Part shown: positions 35,866 through 44,978 of the stretch, piece after piece
How the letters are laid out: each line of letters starts with the position of its first letter
How positions within the stretch are numbered: the first letter of the stretch is position 1
From: Sphingomonas panacis
GTDB lineage: Bacteria; Pseudomonadota; Alphaproteobacteria; Sphingomonadales; Sphingomonadaceae
Assembly (NCBI RefSeq): GCF_001717955.1
Contig: NZ_CP014168.1
Coordinates: 558,001-622,000, forward strand
Direction of reading: 5' to 3'
Length of the DNA stretch: 64,000 nucleotides
Program-made: the position numbers and the translations under genes
The notes under the pieces: model-generated
Told to the model about the DNA's origin: nothing
Seen by the model: only the letters and a program-made list of their open reading frames with translations
The model's database searches: none

Positions 35866-36620
35866 GCCTCATCACCCGCCGCGCACTCGTCACCGGCGGC
35901 GCCGCGAGCGCGGGTCTGCTGTTGTCGGGCTGCGACCAGGTCGCTCAGGTGCCGGCACTGCGCAAGATCCTGTTCTCGGGCGAGATCATGAACATGGGGC
36001 TGCAACGCGCGCTCTCGAACCGCGATGCGCTCGCGCCCGAATTCAGCGCGACCGAAATGTCGCCGCGCTTTCGCGTCAACGGCACGCACAACCCGAACAC
36101 GCCCGACTACACCGCGATGGTCGCCGAGAATTTCGCGCACTGGCGCTTGCAGGTCGGCGGGCTGGTGGCGACGCCGCTCAGCCTGTCGATCGCGCAGCTT
36201 CGCGGCCTGCCCGCGCGCACCCAGATCACCCGGCACGATTGCGTCGAAGGGTGGAGTGCGATCGGCAAATGGCACGGGCCACGGCTCGCCACCTTGCTCA
36301 CGGCGGCGGGTATCCGCGATACCGCGCGCTACGTCGTGTTCACCTGCGCCGATCTGTACGGCGGCGCCCCCTATTACGAATCGATCGACCTGGTCGATGC
36401 CTTCCATCCGCAGACGATCCTCGCCTGGGCGCTCAACGATCATGTCCTCGACGTCGGCCACGGCGCGCCGGTGCGGCTCAGGGTCGAGCGACAGCTCGGC
36501 TACAAGCACGCCAAATACGTGATGCGGATCGACGCGGTCGACAGTCTGGCGAAAACCGGGCTAGGCAAGGGCGGTTATTGGGAAGATCACGTCGATTACG
36601 ATTGGTATGCCGGAATTTAA
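35862..36620 (+). CDS. Molybdopterin-dependent oxidoreductase (sulfite oxidase fold)
   Basis: A 252-residue periplasmic enzyme. The leader MSLITRRALVTGGAASAGLL carries an RR pair and then LSGC, so it looks both Tat-like and lipoprotein-like. The molybdenum Cys is in ITRHDCVEGWSAIG, followed by the YYESIDLVDAFHPQT and GYKHAKYVMRI regions of the YedY / sulfite oxidase fold. The dimerisation domain of true sulfite oxidases is absent. Paired with the cytochrome b by an ATGA overlap. The substrate could be protein-Met sulfoxide, as for MsrP, or a small oxyanion. Confidence 0.88.
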   Translation: MSLITRRALVTGGAASAGLLLSGCDQVAQVPALRKILFSGEIMNMGLQRALSNRDALAPEFSATEMSPRFRVNGTHNPNTPDYTAMVAENFAHWRLQVGGLVATPLSLSIAQLRGLPARTQITRHDCVEGWSAIGKWHGPRLATLLTAAGIRDTARYVVFTCADLYGGAPYYESIDLVDAFHPQTILAWALNDHVLDVGHGAPVRLRVERQLGYKHAKYVMRIDAVDSLAKTGLGKGGYWEDHVDYDWYAGI

Positions 36621-36638
36621 GTGATTATTGGGCTGCAT

Positions 36639-37862
36639 ATGGCCCTGATCGATCTCTTCCTCGCCGCGCGGGTCCAGCGCGGCCAACTCACCGTCCACCA
36701 CGCCGACGGCAAGACCAAGACCTTCGGTACGCCAACGCCCGGCTTCCCCGAGGTGACGATCCGTTTCACCGACAAGGGCGCCGCCGCCGCTATCCTGCGC
36801 GACCCCGGGCTCGGCGCGGGCGAAGCCTATATGCAAGGACGGCTGGTCGTGGAGCGCGGCGACGTGCGCGATCTCGTCAATCTGCTGACCTCCAACGACC
36901 CGTGGGAGGCGGGCGCGAACAAACTCGCCGCATCGGCATCGCGCCGCGCGGTCGAGGCGGTGACGCATCGCATCGGCCGGATCAACATGGCCAAGCGATC
37001 GAAGCGCAACGTCGCGCATCATTACGATCTGTCCGACCGGCTCTACGACCTGTTCCTCGATGCCGACCGGCAATATAGCTGCGCGTACTACACCGACCCC
37101 GCCAACACGCTGGAGCAGGCGCAGGCCGACAAGAAGGCGCATATCGCCGCCAAGCTCGCGCTGAAGCCCGGCATGAAAGTGCTCGATATCGGTTGCGGCT
37201 GGGGCGGCATGGCGCTGTATCTGCACGCCAAGACCGGTGCCGAGGTGCTCGGCGTGACGCTGTCCGAAGAACAGCTCAAGGTCGCACGCCGCCGCGCCGA
37301 AGAGGCGGGCGTCGCCGACAAGGTGCGCTTCGAACTGATCGACTATCGCCACGTGACCGGCACATTCGACCGGATTGTCTCGGTCGGCATGTTCGAACAT
37401 GTCGGACCGGCGCATTACCGCACCTTCTTCCGCCAGTGCCGCGACCTGCTGACCGAAGACGGCGTGATGCTGCTCCACACGATCGGCCGCGCCGGCGGAC
37501 CCGGCGTCACCGATCGGTGGACGACCAAGTACATCTTCCCCGGCGGCTACAACCCGGCACTTTCGGAGATCGTCGCGGCCAATGAGGGGCTGCGCTTCAT
37601 GGTGACGGATGTCGAAGTGCTGCGGCTGCACTACGGTTACACGCTCGATGCGTGGTACGACCGCACCGTCGCGGCGCGCGACGCGATCGTCGCGTTGTAC
37701 GACGCGCCGTTCTACCGGATGTGGCAGTTCTATCTGGCCGGCGCGAGCGCCGCGTTTCAATATGGCGGCCTCGTCAACTACCAGCTCCAGTTCGCGCGCA
37801 ACCGCCACACGCTGCCGATCACGCGCGATTACATGATCGAGGGCGAACGCGCTTTACGCTGA
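36639..37862 (+). CDS. cfa: Cyclopropane-fatty-acyl-phospholipid synthase
   Basis: SAM-dependent enzyme adding a methylene bridge to unsaturated acyl chains of membrane lipids. About 407 residues with an N-terminal domain (GEAYMQGRLVVERGDVRDLV) and the methyltransferase core: HHYDLSDRLYDLFLD, VLDIGCGWGGMALYLH, MFEHVGPAHY and TKYIFPGGYNP. Start is ATG 36639; GTG 36621, right after the upstream stop, is possible. It follows the oxidoreductase gene by 18 bases, so probably the same operon; a metabolic link is not obvious. Confidence 0.93.
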   Translation: MALIDLFLAARVQRGQLTVHHADGKTKTFGTPTPGFPEVTIRFTDKGAAAAILRDPGLGAGEAYMQGRLVVERGDVRDLVNLLTSNDPWEAGANKLAASASRRAVEAVTHRIGRINMAKRSKRNVAHHYDLSDRLYDLFLDADRQYSCAYYTDPANTLEQAQADKKAHIAAKLALKPGMKVLDIGCGWGGMALYLHAKTGAEVLGVTLSEEQLKVARRRAEEAGVADKVRFELIDYRHVTGTFDRIVSVGMFEHVGPAHYRTFFRQCRDLLTEDGVMLLHTIGRAGGPGVTDRWTTKYIFPGGYNPALSEIVAANEGLRFMVTDVEVLRLHYGYTLDAWYDRTVAARDAIVALYDAPFYRMWQFYLAGASAAFQYGGLVNYQLQFARNRHTLPITRDYMIEGERALR

Positions 37863-37864
37863 CG

Positions 37865-38803
37865 TCACGCGCGACCCAACCCGCCGACCGGCGTGCGCTT
37901 GACGTCGCGTGGGAGCAGCAGGCGTAGCTCGCGGTTGGGGAAGTCGATCGTCACACGGCGAAACAGCCGCAACGCGTCCATGCCGAGCATCAGCGCGGGC
38001 TTGTCGGCCAGCCCGAAACGCGCGAACGGCGGCGCGTCGGCAAAGGCGACCGGCAGATTCTCGATCGTCGTGCTGCCGATCCGCACGGCGCCGATCTGGC
38101 CGTAATCGGCGAGCAGCGACACCCCCGTCACCGCCCGCGCCGAAATCTGCCGGAGCAACGTCTTGCGCGCGATAAGCCGGCGCAGCGCCGGATTGCCCAT
38201 CGTCACATCCGATCCGGTGTCGATCACCACACGCACGCGGCGCTCGCCGAAATACGCGTCGGTCACGACCAACTGCCCGAACATGTCGCGCGCGCGCACC
38301 ACCACCTCGCCCGGCACGGCAGCCGGCGTGCGGCGCCGCTTGGTCGAGGGCGTCACCGTCATCACATTCTGGTCGAAGTCGATCGTCACCGCATGGCCCT
38401 GCAACGTATCGATGCCGAGCATCCCCGCACCGCCGATGTTGCTCGCGGCGAACGCCGGCGCCTCGATCCGGCTGCCACCGAGTGGGCCGACACGGATGCG
38501 CGGGATCACCACCGTCGCGACCTGCTCGACGTTCGCCATCGCCGTCACCCGCACACCGCGACCCGCGGCGAGGCCGAGCATCGCCGCCAGTTCGCGCGAG
38601 ATGACGGTGCGTTCGGCGCCGGTATCGACAACGAAGTGGAATGGCCCGGCATCGGCGATCTGCACGGGCACGGTCATACGCTGATCGGCATCGGCAATGG
38701 CGATGCTGTCGGCCGGCGGCGGGTTCGAGTCAGGGCCAAGCGGCGCGGCGGTCTGGGCGGAGAGCGCGAGAAGCGGAACGGCACAGAACAGGGCCGGTTT
38801 CAT
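37865..38803 (-). CDS. Exported protein with two retropepsin-like aspartic protease domains
   Basis: A 312-residue protein with a signal peptide (MKPALFCAVPLLALSAQTAA). Two half-barrel domains in tandem each have the active-site triad: FVVDTGAERTVIS near residue 60 and VVIDTGSDVTMGN near 197, each followed by a hydrophobic-Gly motif (GMLGIDTL; LMLGMDAL). This is the covalent two-domain form of clan AA proteases, likely periplasmic. The target is unknown. Converges on cfa with 2 bases between. Confidence 0.86.
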   Translation of the reverse strand: MKPALFCAVPLLALSAQTAAPLGPDSNPPPADSIAIADADQRMTVPVQIADAGPFHFVVDTGAERTVISRELAAMLGLAAGRGVRVTAMANVEQVATVVIPRIRVGPLGGSRIEAPAFAASNIGGAGMLGIDTLQGHAVTIDFDQNVMTVTPSTKRRRTPAAVPGEVVVRARDMFGQLVVTDAYFGERRVRVVIDTGSDVTMGNPALRRLIARKTLLRQISARAVTGVSLLADYGQIGAVRIGSTTIENLPVAFADAPPFARFGLADKPALMLGMDALRLFRRVTIDFPNRELRLLLPRDVKRTPVGGLGRA

Positions 38804-38886
38804 CGTGGAATGATACGCCCGTTTCGGACCTTCGACAAGCGAGTCGCACCTTTATTCTGCGGCGGTTTCGCCCCTGCAAAACACCC

Positions 38887-41292
38887 TCAATCCAGCCGCA
38901 TCGCCTCGACCGCCAGCGCCTCCGCCTCGATCAGCAGCGCGTCGTCGGCATGGCCCTGCGCGACGCGCTCGCGGCCGATCAGTGTCAGCACCGGCACCGC
39001 CAGCGGCGAGACGCGCGACAGATCGACGTGCACCATCGTCGCCGCGGCGCGCTCGAGCAGCGCGCCGAGCCGGCCCACGTCGGTCATACGCGCGCGTGCG
39101 TCGTCCCACGCGGCGCGGAGCAGCAGGTGGCCGGGTTCGTATTTGCGCAGCACGTCGTAGATAAGATCGGTCGAGAACGTCACCTGCTTGCCGGTCTTGC
39201 GCTTGCCGGGGTGCTGGCGCTCGACGAGACCGCCGATCACCGCCACCTCGCGGAACGCACGCTTGAGCAGCGACGACCCCTCGACCCAATCGACGAACTC
39301 ATCCTCCAGGATGTCGGCGGAGAACAAGGCGCGCGGATCGGTGACGGGTTCGAGCGAATGGCAGGCGAAGGCGTAATCGCTGGCGACGAAGCCCATCGGC
39401 TTCAGCCCGAGCGTCTCCATCCGCCGCGTGATGAGCATGCCGAGCGACTGATGCGCGTTCCACCCTTCGAAACTGTATGCGACCATGTAGTTGCGGCCTT
39501 CGCGCGGGAAGGTCTCGACCAGCAATTGCCCCGGACGCGGCAGGATCGAGCGCTTCTCCTGCATCTCCAGCCATTCGCGCACATCGTCGGGGAAGCGGTG
39601 CCACGCGGACGAATCGGCGAGGAAACCGCGCACCCGGTCGGCGAGGTTGGTCGAGATCGGCATGCGCGCGCCGCCATAGGTCGGGATGCGCGCCGGTCGG
39701 GCGGTGGCGCGGACCAGCAGATCCTCGGTGCTGGTGGCGATCACCTCAAGGCTCAAGCCAGCGAAGAAGAAGGTGTCGCCGGGCGAGAGCGTCGCGGCGA
39801 ACCCCTCCTCCACCTTGCCGAGCGAGCGACCGTTCTTGAAGCGCACGGTCAGCATCGTCGCCTCGACGATGATCCCGGCGTTGAGGCGGTGTTGGGTGAC
39901 GAACTGCGGGTGGCTGACTCGCCACAGCCCGTCCGGCGTTTGCGTCAGCCGCTTGAACTTGTCGTAGGCTTTCAGCGCATAGCCGCCGTCGCGGATGAAA
40001 CCGAGCACTTGATCGAACGTATCGTCGGTGAGCGCCGAATAGGGCAATGCCGAGCGCACCTCGTCGAGCATCGTCTGTTGCCGGAACGGCGCGGCACACG
40101 CGCACGCCATCACATGCTGCGCGAGCACGTCGAGCGTGCCGGGGCGGAAGATGTCGGGGTCGAGTTCGCCCGCCTCGACCGCGTCGAGCGCGGCGCGGCC
40201 TTCGAGATATTCGAAGCGGTTTCCGGGGACGATCAGCGCCTCGGACGGTTCGTCGAGCCGGTGGTTGGAACGGCCGATCCGCTGGAGCAACCGCGAGGAG
40301 CCCTTGGGCGCACCCATCTGGATCACGCAATCGACATCGCCCCAATCGACACCCAGATCGAGGCTGGAGGTGGCGACCAGAGCGCGCAGCTTGCCGTCCG
40401 CCATCGCCCCTTCCACCTTGCGCCGCGCCTCGAGGCTGAGCGAACCGTGGTGGACGCCGATCGGCAGGCTGTCGGCATTGACCTTCCACAGATCCTGGAA
40501 GATCAGCTCGGCGAGGCTGCGCGTGTTGCAGAACACGATCGTGGTGCGATGTGCGGCGATCTCCGCCATAACTTGGGCGGCCGCATAGCGGCCAGAATGG
40601 CCCGCCCACGGCACCTTTCCCTCAGGTAGCACGATCGCGATGTTAGGCGGCGCGCCCGGTTCGCCTTGTACCAGCGCGACCTGGTCGATGTCGCCATCGG
40701 GCGCGAGCCACGCACGATAGCCATCGGCGTCCGCCACCGTCGCCGAGAGCGCGACGCGCCGGAGGCCGGGCGCGATCGCCTGTAACCGCGCCATGCACAG
40801 GCTGAGCAGATCGCCGCGCTTTCCGGTCGCGAAGACATGCACCTCGTCGACGACGATCGTGCGCAGGCTTGCGAACATCGTGAAGCTGTCGGGATAGGAC
40901 AGCAGCAGGCTCAGCGATTCGGGCGTGGTCAGCAGGATCTGCGGCGGCCGGACGCGCTGGCGCGCCTTGCGGTCCGAGGGCGTGTCGCCGGTGCGGGTCT
41001 CGACTCGGATGTCGAGGCCCATCTCCTCAACGGGTGTCAGCAGGTTGCGCTGCACGTCGGTCGCCAGCGCTTTCAGCGGCGAGACGTAGAGCGTGTGCAG
41101 GCCTTCGGACGGATGTTCGATCAGCTCGGCGAGCGTGGGCAGAAAGCCGGCAAGCGTCTTGCCCGCGCCGGTGGTGGCGACGAGCAGCCCGTGCCGGCCG
41201 GCGCGCGCGACGTCGAGCATGTCGCGCTGATGGCGGCGCGGTGCCCAGCCGCGTGCGGCGAACCAGTCGGTTAAAGGTTGCGGGAGTTTCAA
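38887..41292 (-). CDS. Ligase-associated DNA damage response DExH-box helicase (Lhr-like)
   Basis: An 801-residue superfamily 2 helicase. Walker A is VATTGAGKT (about 39-46), motif II is VDEVHVFA, SAT is ALSATVAD, and motif VI is QRIGRSNHR. The long C-terminal half matches the Lhr-core / DEAD-assoc extension (THRLNAGIIVEATMLTVRFK). This subfamily travels with an ATP-dependent ligase, an MBL-fold exonuclease and the PdeM nuclease. Here it is divergent from the exonuclease across repeat F, while the ligase is 20 kb upstream. Confidence 0.93.
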   Translation of the reverse strand: MKLPQPLTDWFAARGWAPRRHQRDMLDVARAGRHGLLVATTGAGKTLAGFLPTLAELIEHPSEGLHTLYVSPLKALATDVQRNLLTPVEEMGLDIRVETRTGDTPSDRKARQRVRPPQILLTTPESLSLLLSYPDSFTMFASLRTIVVDEVHVFATGKRGDLLSLCMARLQAIAPGLRRVALSATVADADGYRAWLAPDGDIDQVALVQGEPGAPPNIAIVLPEGKVPWAGHSGRYAAAQVMAEIAAHRTTIVFCNTRSLAELIFQDLWKVNADSLPIGVHHGSLSLEARRKVEGAMADGKLRALVATSSLDLGVDWGDVDCVIQMGAPKGSSRLLQRIGRSNHRLDEPSEALIVPGNRFEYLEGRAALDAVEAGELDPDIFRPGTLDVLAQHVMACACAAPFRQQTMLDEVRSALPYSALTDDTFDQVLGFIRDGGYALKAYDKFKRLTQTPDGLWRVSHPQFVTQHRLNAGIIVEATMLTVRFKNGRSLGKVEEGFAATLSPGDTFFFAGLSLEVIATSTEDLLVRATARPARIPTYGGARMPISTNLADRVRGFLADSSAWHRFPDDVREWLEMQEKRSILPRPGQLLVETFPREGRNYMVAYSFEGWNAHQSLGMLITRRMETLGLKPMGFVASDYAFACHSLEPVTDPRALFSADILEDEFVDWVEGSSLLKRAFREVAVIGGLVERQHPGKRKTGKQVTFSTDLIYDVLRKYEPGHLLLRAAWDDARARMTDVGRLGALLERAAATMVHVDLSRVSPLAVPVLTLIGRERVAQGHADDALLIEAEALAVEAMRLD

Positions 41293-41300
41293 CGAAAGGC

Positions 41301-41396
41301 GCCCTCACCCTTGCCACGCGCCTCCGGCACGCGGTGCCCTTCGCTCTCCCAATGGGAGAGGGAGCGAGGAGCGCAGCGACGGAAGGGTGAGGGTGA
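41301..41396. repeat. Paired palindromic repeat, family F
   Basis: GCCCTCACCCTT at the left is matched by AAGGGTGAGGGTG at the right; inside is CTCTCCC-AAT-GGGAGAG. It fills the divergent promoter gap between helicase and exonuclease. Confidence 0.8.
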
Positions 41397-41444
41397 CACC
41401 GTAAGAAGATGGGAACAAAGCCGCATCCCACCCATATAGGAACG

Positions 41445-42443
41445 ATGGCAAAGCTCGGCGACTGGATCGATCCGCAACCGCACGGCATCTTCGTGAAACC
41501 CGCCGGCGTGTGGATCGACCCATCGCAGCCGGTCGATCGCGCGCTCGTCACGCACGGCCATGCCGATCATGCGCGCGGCGGCCACGGCACGGTATGGGCA
41601 ACGCCCGAGACGCTTGCGATCATGGACGCGCGCTACGGCGCGCAGAGCGCGCATCCGGTCACATACGGCGCGCCGCTCACGTTCGGCGATGTCGCGGTCC
41701 GGTTCGTCCCGGCGGGGCACGTGCTCGGCTCGGCCCAGATCGTGCTCGATCATCGCGGCGAACGCATCATCGTCTCGGGCGATTACAAGCGCCGCGCCGA
41801 TCCGACCTGCGCGCCGTTCGAACCGACCAAGTGCGACGTCTTCATCACCGAGGCCACGTTCGGGCTGCCGGTATTTCGCCATCCCGAGACCGGCGACGAG
41901 ATCGACAAGCTCACCGCCGCGCTTCGTGCCAACCCGACGCGCTGCGTGCTGGTCGGCGCTTATGCGCTGGGCAAGGCACAGCGCGTGATCGCCGAACTGC
42001 GCCAACGCGGCTTCGACGATCCGATCTACCTTCACGGCGCTTTGCAGAAGCTGTGCGATCTCTACATCGCGCACGGTGTGCAACTCGGCGAGTTGCGACC
42101 CGCGACCGAGGCGAGCAAGGCCGAGTTGATGGGCCGGATCGTGCTAGCGCCACCCTCCGCGCTCGGTGATCGCTGGTCGCGGCGGCTACCCGATCCGATC
42201 ACGGCGATGGCGAGCGGCTGGATGCGCGTGCGCCAGCGCGCGGTGCAGCGCGGTGTCGAGCTGCCGCTGATCCTGTCTGATCATGCCGATTGGGACGAGC
42301 TGACATCGACCTTACTGGAGATCGCGCCGCAGGAGGTCTGGGTGACGCATGGCCGCGAGGAAGCTCTGGTCCATTGGTGCGCAACGCACCAGATCCGCGC
42401 CAAGGCGCTCGCGCTGCACGGCTATGAGGACGAGGACGACTGA
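41445..42443 (+). CDS. Ligase-associated DNA exonuclease (metallo-beta-lactamase fold)
   Basis: A 332-residue CPSF/SNM1-like nuclease. The zinc motif is THGHADHARGG, followed by VPAGHVLGSAQIVL, the acidic VSGDYKRRADPTCAPFEP and a late histidine LILSDHADWDEL. It belongs to the repair set with the helicase just upstream and the ligase at 17.6-19.2 kb. ATG 41445 has AGGA before it. Converges on rpoN with 8 bases between stops. Confidence 0.93.
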   Translation: MAKLGDWIDPQPHGIFVKPAGVWIDPSQPVDRALVTHGHADHARGGHGTVWATPETLAIMDARYGAQSAHPVTYGAPLTFGDVAVRFVPAGHVLGSAQIVLDHRGERIIVSGDYKRRADPTCAPFEPTKCDVFITEATFGLPVFRHPETGDEIDKLTAALRANPTRCVLVGAYALGKAQRVIAELRQRGFDDPIYLHGALQKLCDLYIAHGVQLGELRPATEASKAELMGRIVLAPPSALGDRWSRRLPDPITAMASGWMRVRQRAVQRGVELPLILSDHADWDELTSTLLEIAPQEVWVTHGREEALVHWCATHQIRAKALALHGYEDEDD

Positions 42444-42451
42444 GTCTCGCG

Positions 42452-43951
42452 TCAATCGGCCCCGGCGAGCGCCCGCGCGCGGCGGCGCTGCACCGAAGAG
42501 CCGATGCCGAGCGCCTCGCGATATTTCGCCACCGTGCGTCGCGCGATATCGAAACCCTTGGCGTTGAGCAGCTCGACCAGCGTGTCGTCGGAGAGGATCT
42601 TGTCGCCCTCGCCCGCGATCAGCGCCTTGATCGCGGATTTGACCGCCTGGGCGGACACCGCCTCGCCGCCGTCCGCCGACTGGATCGCCGAGGTGAAGAA
42701 ATATTTGAGTTCGTAGAGGCCGCGCGCGCAGCTCAGATATTTGTTGCTCGTCACGCGGCTGACCGTCGATTCGTGCATTTCGATCGCGTCGGCGATCTGG
42801 CGCAGCGTCATCGGTTTGAGGTGCGCCACGCCGTTGAGGAAGAATGCCTCCTGCTGCTTCACGATCTCGCTCGCGACCTTGATGATGGTGCGCTGGCGCT
42901 GGTCGAGCGCCTTGACCAGCCAGTTGGCGCTGGCGAGCATGTCGGACAGCCACGCCTTCGACGCGCGATCACCTCCCGCCGCGCTCAGCTCGACATAATA
43001 GCTGCGGTTGACCAGCACGCGCGGTAGCGTCGCCGCGTTGATCTCGATCGCCCAGCCCTGCTTGCGCCGTGCGACATAGAGATCCGGCACGACCGCTTGG
43101 GCGCGCTCGCCGCCATAACGGCAGCCGGGCTTGGGATCGTAACCGCGCAATTCGCGGATCATGTCGGCGAGATCCTCGTCATCGACCTGGCAGAGCCGCT
43201 TGAGCCGGGCCATGTCGCCCCGCGCGACCAGATCGAGATGGTCGATCAGCCGCGCCATGCACGGGTCGTAGCGGTCGGCCTCCTTGGCCTGGAGCGTGAG
43301 ACATTCCGCCAGATCGCGCGCGCCGACGCCGGTCGGCTCGAACGTCTGGATGATGCCCAGCACGCCCTCGACACGCGCGAGCGGCACGCCGAGCCGGTTG
43401 GCGATTTCGAGCAGTGAGGCGGTGAGATAGCCACATTCGTCGATCTGGTCGATCAGATGCGCGGCAATGAACAAATCGGCGCCGCTGACCGAAGTGCCGG
43501 CCTGCGCGAGCAGATGATCGGCCAGACTGATATCGCCGCTGGCGAAGCCATCGAGATCGGGCAGATCTTCACCGCCTGAGGTGCCGCTCGCGCCATTGAG
43601 GCCGAGGGTGCCGTCCATCCCCGCCCCTGCCGAGTCGGCGGCGCTGTCGTGGTGGAAACTCTCCGCCGCGAAATCGACGTCGAGCGATTCGGCCTCGCCA
43701 CCGCCAGCCAGCAGCAGTTCATCGGCGCTGGCCGGTTCGTCGCGCTGGGGCGCCTCGGGTTCGCGTTCCAGCGTCGGGCCGTCGTCGTCTGGCGCGCTCG
43801 CATCGAGCAACGGGTTCTTCTCGATCTCCTCGGCGATGAACCCCTCGACCTCGAGATTGGACAGCGCGAGCAGGCGGATCGCCTGCTGGAGCTGCGGCGT
43901 CATCACCAGCGATTGCGACTGACGCAGGTCGAGGCGCGGGGCGAGGCTCAC
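42452..43951 (-). CDS. rpoN: RNA polymerase sigma-54 factor
   Basis: Sigma factor for -24/-12 promoters that needs an ATPase activator such as NtrC. 499 residues: Gln-rich region I (LRQSQSLVMTPQLQQAIRLL), an acidic region II (about 60-125), the core-binding domain, the HTH and the RpoN box ARRTVAKYREALGIGSS. Starts with GTG at 43951; the ribosome-binding site is weak. The gene follows lptB as in many Proteobacteria, but repeat C2 lies between them. A target promoter in this window is that of glnK at 5118-5133. Confidence 0.96.
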   Translation of the reverse strand: MSLAPRLDLRQSQSLVMTPQLQQAIRLLALSNLEVEGFIAEEIEKNPLLDASAPDDDGPTLEREPEAPQRDEPASADELLLAGGGEAESLDVDFAAESFHHDSAADSAGAGMDGTLGLNGASGTSGGEDLPDLDGFASGDISLADHLLAQAGTSVSGADLFIAAHLIDQIDECGYLTASLLEIANRLGVPLARVEGVLGIIQTFEPTGVGARDLAECLTLQAKEADRYDPCMARLIDHLDLVARGDMARLKRLCQVDDEDLADMIRELRGYDPKPGCRYGGERAQAVVPDLYVARRKQGWAIEINAATLPRVLVNRSYYVELSAAGGDRASKAWLSDMLASANWLVKALDQRQRTIIKVASEIVKQQEAFFLNGVAHLKPMTLRQIADAIEMHESTVSRVTSNKYLSCARGLYELKYFFTSAIQSADGGEAVSAQAVKSAIKALIAGEGDKILSDDTLVELLNAKGFDIARRTVAKYREALGIGSSVQRRRARALAGAD

Positions 43952-43957
43952 TTTGCC

Positions 43958-44043
43958 GTCGCCCGGGCGCAGGCCAGGGGCGCTGCGTGATCATGCGAGC
44001 CGGTTGTCCCAAACCCGGCGGCCCCGGCCTGCGCCGGGGCGAC
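43958..44043. repeat. Paired palindromic repeat, family C copy 2, between lptB and rpoN
   Basis: Reverse-oriented copy of 23650-23735: GCGGCCCCGGCCTGCGCCGG on the right matches that element's arm, and the spacer shares CGAGCCGGTTGTCCCAAA. It occupies nearly the whole rpoN leader, ending 6 bases before the GTG. Confidence 0.85.
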
Positions 44044-44066
44044 GAGGAAGGAGGCACACGCCATGG

Positions 44067-44843
44067 TTACAGCGAGAAACCCTCGCCGAGATACAGCCGG
44101 CGCACGTTGGCGTCGGCGACCAGTTCGGCGGGCGACCCGGTGAACAGCACCCGGCCGTCATAGATGATATAGGCCCGATCGACGATTTCGAGCGTCTCGC
44201 GGACATTGTGGTCGGTAATGAGCACGCCGATGCCGCGTTGCTTCAATTCGCGGATCAGATCGCGAATATCGGCGATCGACAGCGGATCGATCCCCGCAAA
44301 CGGTTCGTCGAGCAGCATGATCGACGGGTCCGCCGCCAGCGCGCGCGCGATCTCGGCGCGGCGGCGCTCGCCGCCCGACAGCGCCATCGCCGGCGAATCG
44401 CGCAGCCGCGTCAGCCCGAACTCTTCGAGCAAAGTATCGAGCCGTTCGCGGCGCTTGGCGGGATCGGGCACGCTCAGTTCGAGCACGGTCATGATGTTCT
44501 TCTCGACCGAAAGCCCGCGAAAGATCGAGGTTTCCTGCGGCAGATAGCCGAGACCGAGGATCGCGCGACGATACATCGGCAGCCCGGTGATATCCTCGCC
44601 GTCCAGCATGATCCGGCCCGAATCGGGTTTCACCAGCCCCATCACGGAATAGAAGCAGGTCGTCTTGCCCGCACCGTTCGGCCCCAGTAGCCCGATCGCC
44701 TCGCCGCGCCCGACTGTAACCGAAACATCGGTCAGCACCGGACGCTTGTCATAGGATTTGGCGATCGACACCACCGACAGTCCGCGCATCACCGGCTGTT
44801 CTGTAATCGGCCGGGCCGCTTCAAGGGTGGTCGCGTCGCTCAT
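44067..44843 (-). CDS. lptB: LPS export ABC transporter ATP-binding protein
   Basis: Cytoplasmic ATPase powering lipopolysaccharide extraction by LptFG. 258 residues. Walker A GPNGAGKTT, Q-loop LGYLPQETSIFRGLSVE, signature ALSGGERRR, Walker B IMLLDEPFAGIDP and H-loop LITDHNVRETLEI are intact. ATG 44843 gives MSDATTLEA; a short N-terminal extension precedes the core. Follows lptA by 135 bases and precedes rpoN. Confidence 0.95.
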   Translation of the reverse strand: MSDATTLEAARPITEQPVMRGLSVVSIAKSYDKRPVLTDVSVTVGRGEAIGLLGPNGAGKTTCFYSVMGLVKPDSGRIMLDGEDITGLPMYRRAILGLGYLPQETSIFRGLSVEKNIMTVLELSVPDPAKRRERLDTLLEEFGLTRLRDSPAMALSGGERRRAEIARALAADPSIMLLDEPFAGIDPLSIADIRDLIRELKQRGIGVLITDHNVRETLEIVDRAYIIYDGRVLFTGSPAELVADANVRRLYLGEGFSL

Positions 44844-44978
44844 CTCTGGTCCAGTGCTCGCATCGTGGCGGTACCGCATCGAAAACGTGCGGTACTTGGC
44901 AGGCTTGGCGCATATTCATGCCGCATTCGCACCCGTGAGGAAAGCGGCAGCCGCCGGAACGGCCTAAAAACCGGTGCC

